Assembly (NCBI GenBank): GCA_027052755.1
Contig: JALUEN010000047.1
Coordinates: 1-5,635 of the forward strand
Source of the DNA: a bacterium
GTDB lineage: Bacteria; DRYD01; JALUEN01
Length of the DNA stretch: 5,635 nucleotides
Direction of reading: 5' to 3'
Below are positions 5,401 to 5,635 of the stretch, piece after piece (within the stretch, counting starts at the first letter, position 1; each line of letters opens with the position of its first letter). Made by a program: the position numbers and the translations under genes. Below the pieces are notes generated by a model, which saw nothing but the letters and a program-made list of their open reading frames with translations, did no database searches and was not told the DNA's origin.

Positions 5401-5635
5401 AGTCCTTCAAGATCATCATGAGGTAATCCACTTGCTTATCTGACGGTACCTTTTCCTTGAACTTCCTGAAATATTCTAAAGCTTTGTTAAATTCTCCTTT
5501 CTTGTAGTAACACAAGCCGATGTTAAATAACGCTTCATGTAAGGTTGGATCCTGTTTGTAAGCGGCCTCAAACTGTAGAATAGCTTGATCAAGCATGTTA
5601 GGGTTCTTAGCGAACTGGAGTCCTAAGCGGAAGGT
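5399..5635 (-). CDS. TPR-repeat protein, C-terminal fragment (5' end off right edge)
   Basis: The frame is open from the right edge through to the TAA at 5401-5399. The ATG at 5596 is an internal methionine: the 13 codons before it continue in frame without a stop (reading TFRLGLQFAKNPN) and fit a repeat helix. At least 78 residues are therefore visible. They form tetratricopeptide repeats: the second helix of one repeat (LDQAILQFEAAYKQDP) and one complete repeat (HEALFNIGLCYYKKGEFNKA, then LEYFRKFKEKVPSD), with the usual Gly, Tyr, Ala, Phe and Pro spacing, closed by a capping helix. TPR proteins mediate protein-protein contacts. In this context it may be a pilus-associated factor such as a PilF/PilW-like pilotin or another adaptor, but the visible part cannot show this and the start, signal peptide and full domain set are missing. 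It ends 15 nt before pilT and is very likely in the same operon. Confidence 0.88.
   Translation of the reverse strand, partial: TFRLGLQFAKNPNMLDQAILQFEAAYKQDPTLHEALFNIGLCYYKKGEFNKALEYFRKFKEKVPSDKQVDYLMMILKD

Noticed and set aside
5399..5596. A complete 65-residue TPR protein starting at the ATG at 5596
   Set aside because: The same frame stays open for 13 more codons to the window edge and continues TPR-like sequence, so this methionine is internal and the gene is truncated by the window.

Overview
This window reads as one bacterial type IV pilus and DNA-uptake style operon, with every supported gene on the minus strand. In transcription order (right to left) it holds: the C-terminal end of a TPR protein (runs off the right edge), pilT, pilC, a small divergent CutA1-like protein, a PilZ-domain protein, a UbiA-like polytopic membrane protein, a YlqD-like coiled-coil protein, and the start of a four-cysteine ComF-like protein (runs off the left edge). 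Gaps between genes are about 15, 35, 94, 15, 52, 30 and 16 nt. I see no convincing terminator, RNA gene, mobile element, CRISPR array or plus-strand gene, and no stretch over 300 bases lacks a gene.

Organism: the pilT-pilC pair, the PilZ domain and canonical Shine-Dalgarno sites show a bacterium. The base composition is moderately AT-rich, arginine is mostly AGG/AGA, and the proteins are rich in Lys, Glu, Ile and Val. These features are compatible with a thermophile, but the lineage cannot be fixed from this window. Seven of the eight genes have a visible start, and six of those have an SD core 8-9 nt upstream. This regularity decides several starts: TTG for pilC and the ComF-like gene, GTG for the YlqD-like gene, and the inner of two in-frame ATGs for the CutA1-like and PilZ genes. 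The UbiA-like gene is the exception, with no clear SD.

How the genes may work together: PilT is the hexameric ATPase that powers pilus retraction, and PilC is the inner-membrane platform it acts on. The PilZ protein keeps both halves of the c-di-GMP binding motif, so it is a plausible second-messenger input to pilus function. A PII-fold-like CutA1 relative between pilC and pilZ could be a second regulatory or scaffolding component. A ComF-family protein at the distal end would fit natural transformation, in which a retracting pilus brings DNA in. The UbiA-like protein keeps the first aspartate-rich motif of prenyltransferases but appears to lack the second, so its role is open.

The most interesting part is the non-canonical middle and distal section (CutA1-like, N-terminally extended PilZ, UbiA-like, YlqD-like), which is not part of the standard pilus gene set. 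The family calls for CutA1-like, YlqD-like and ComF-like are recognition by eye and remain unverified.
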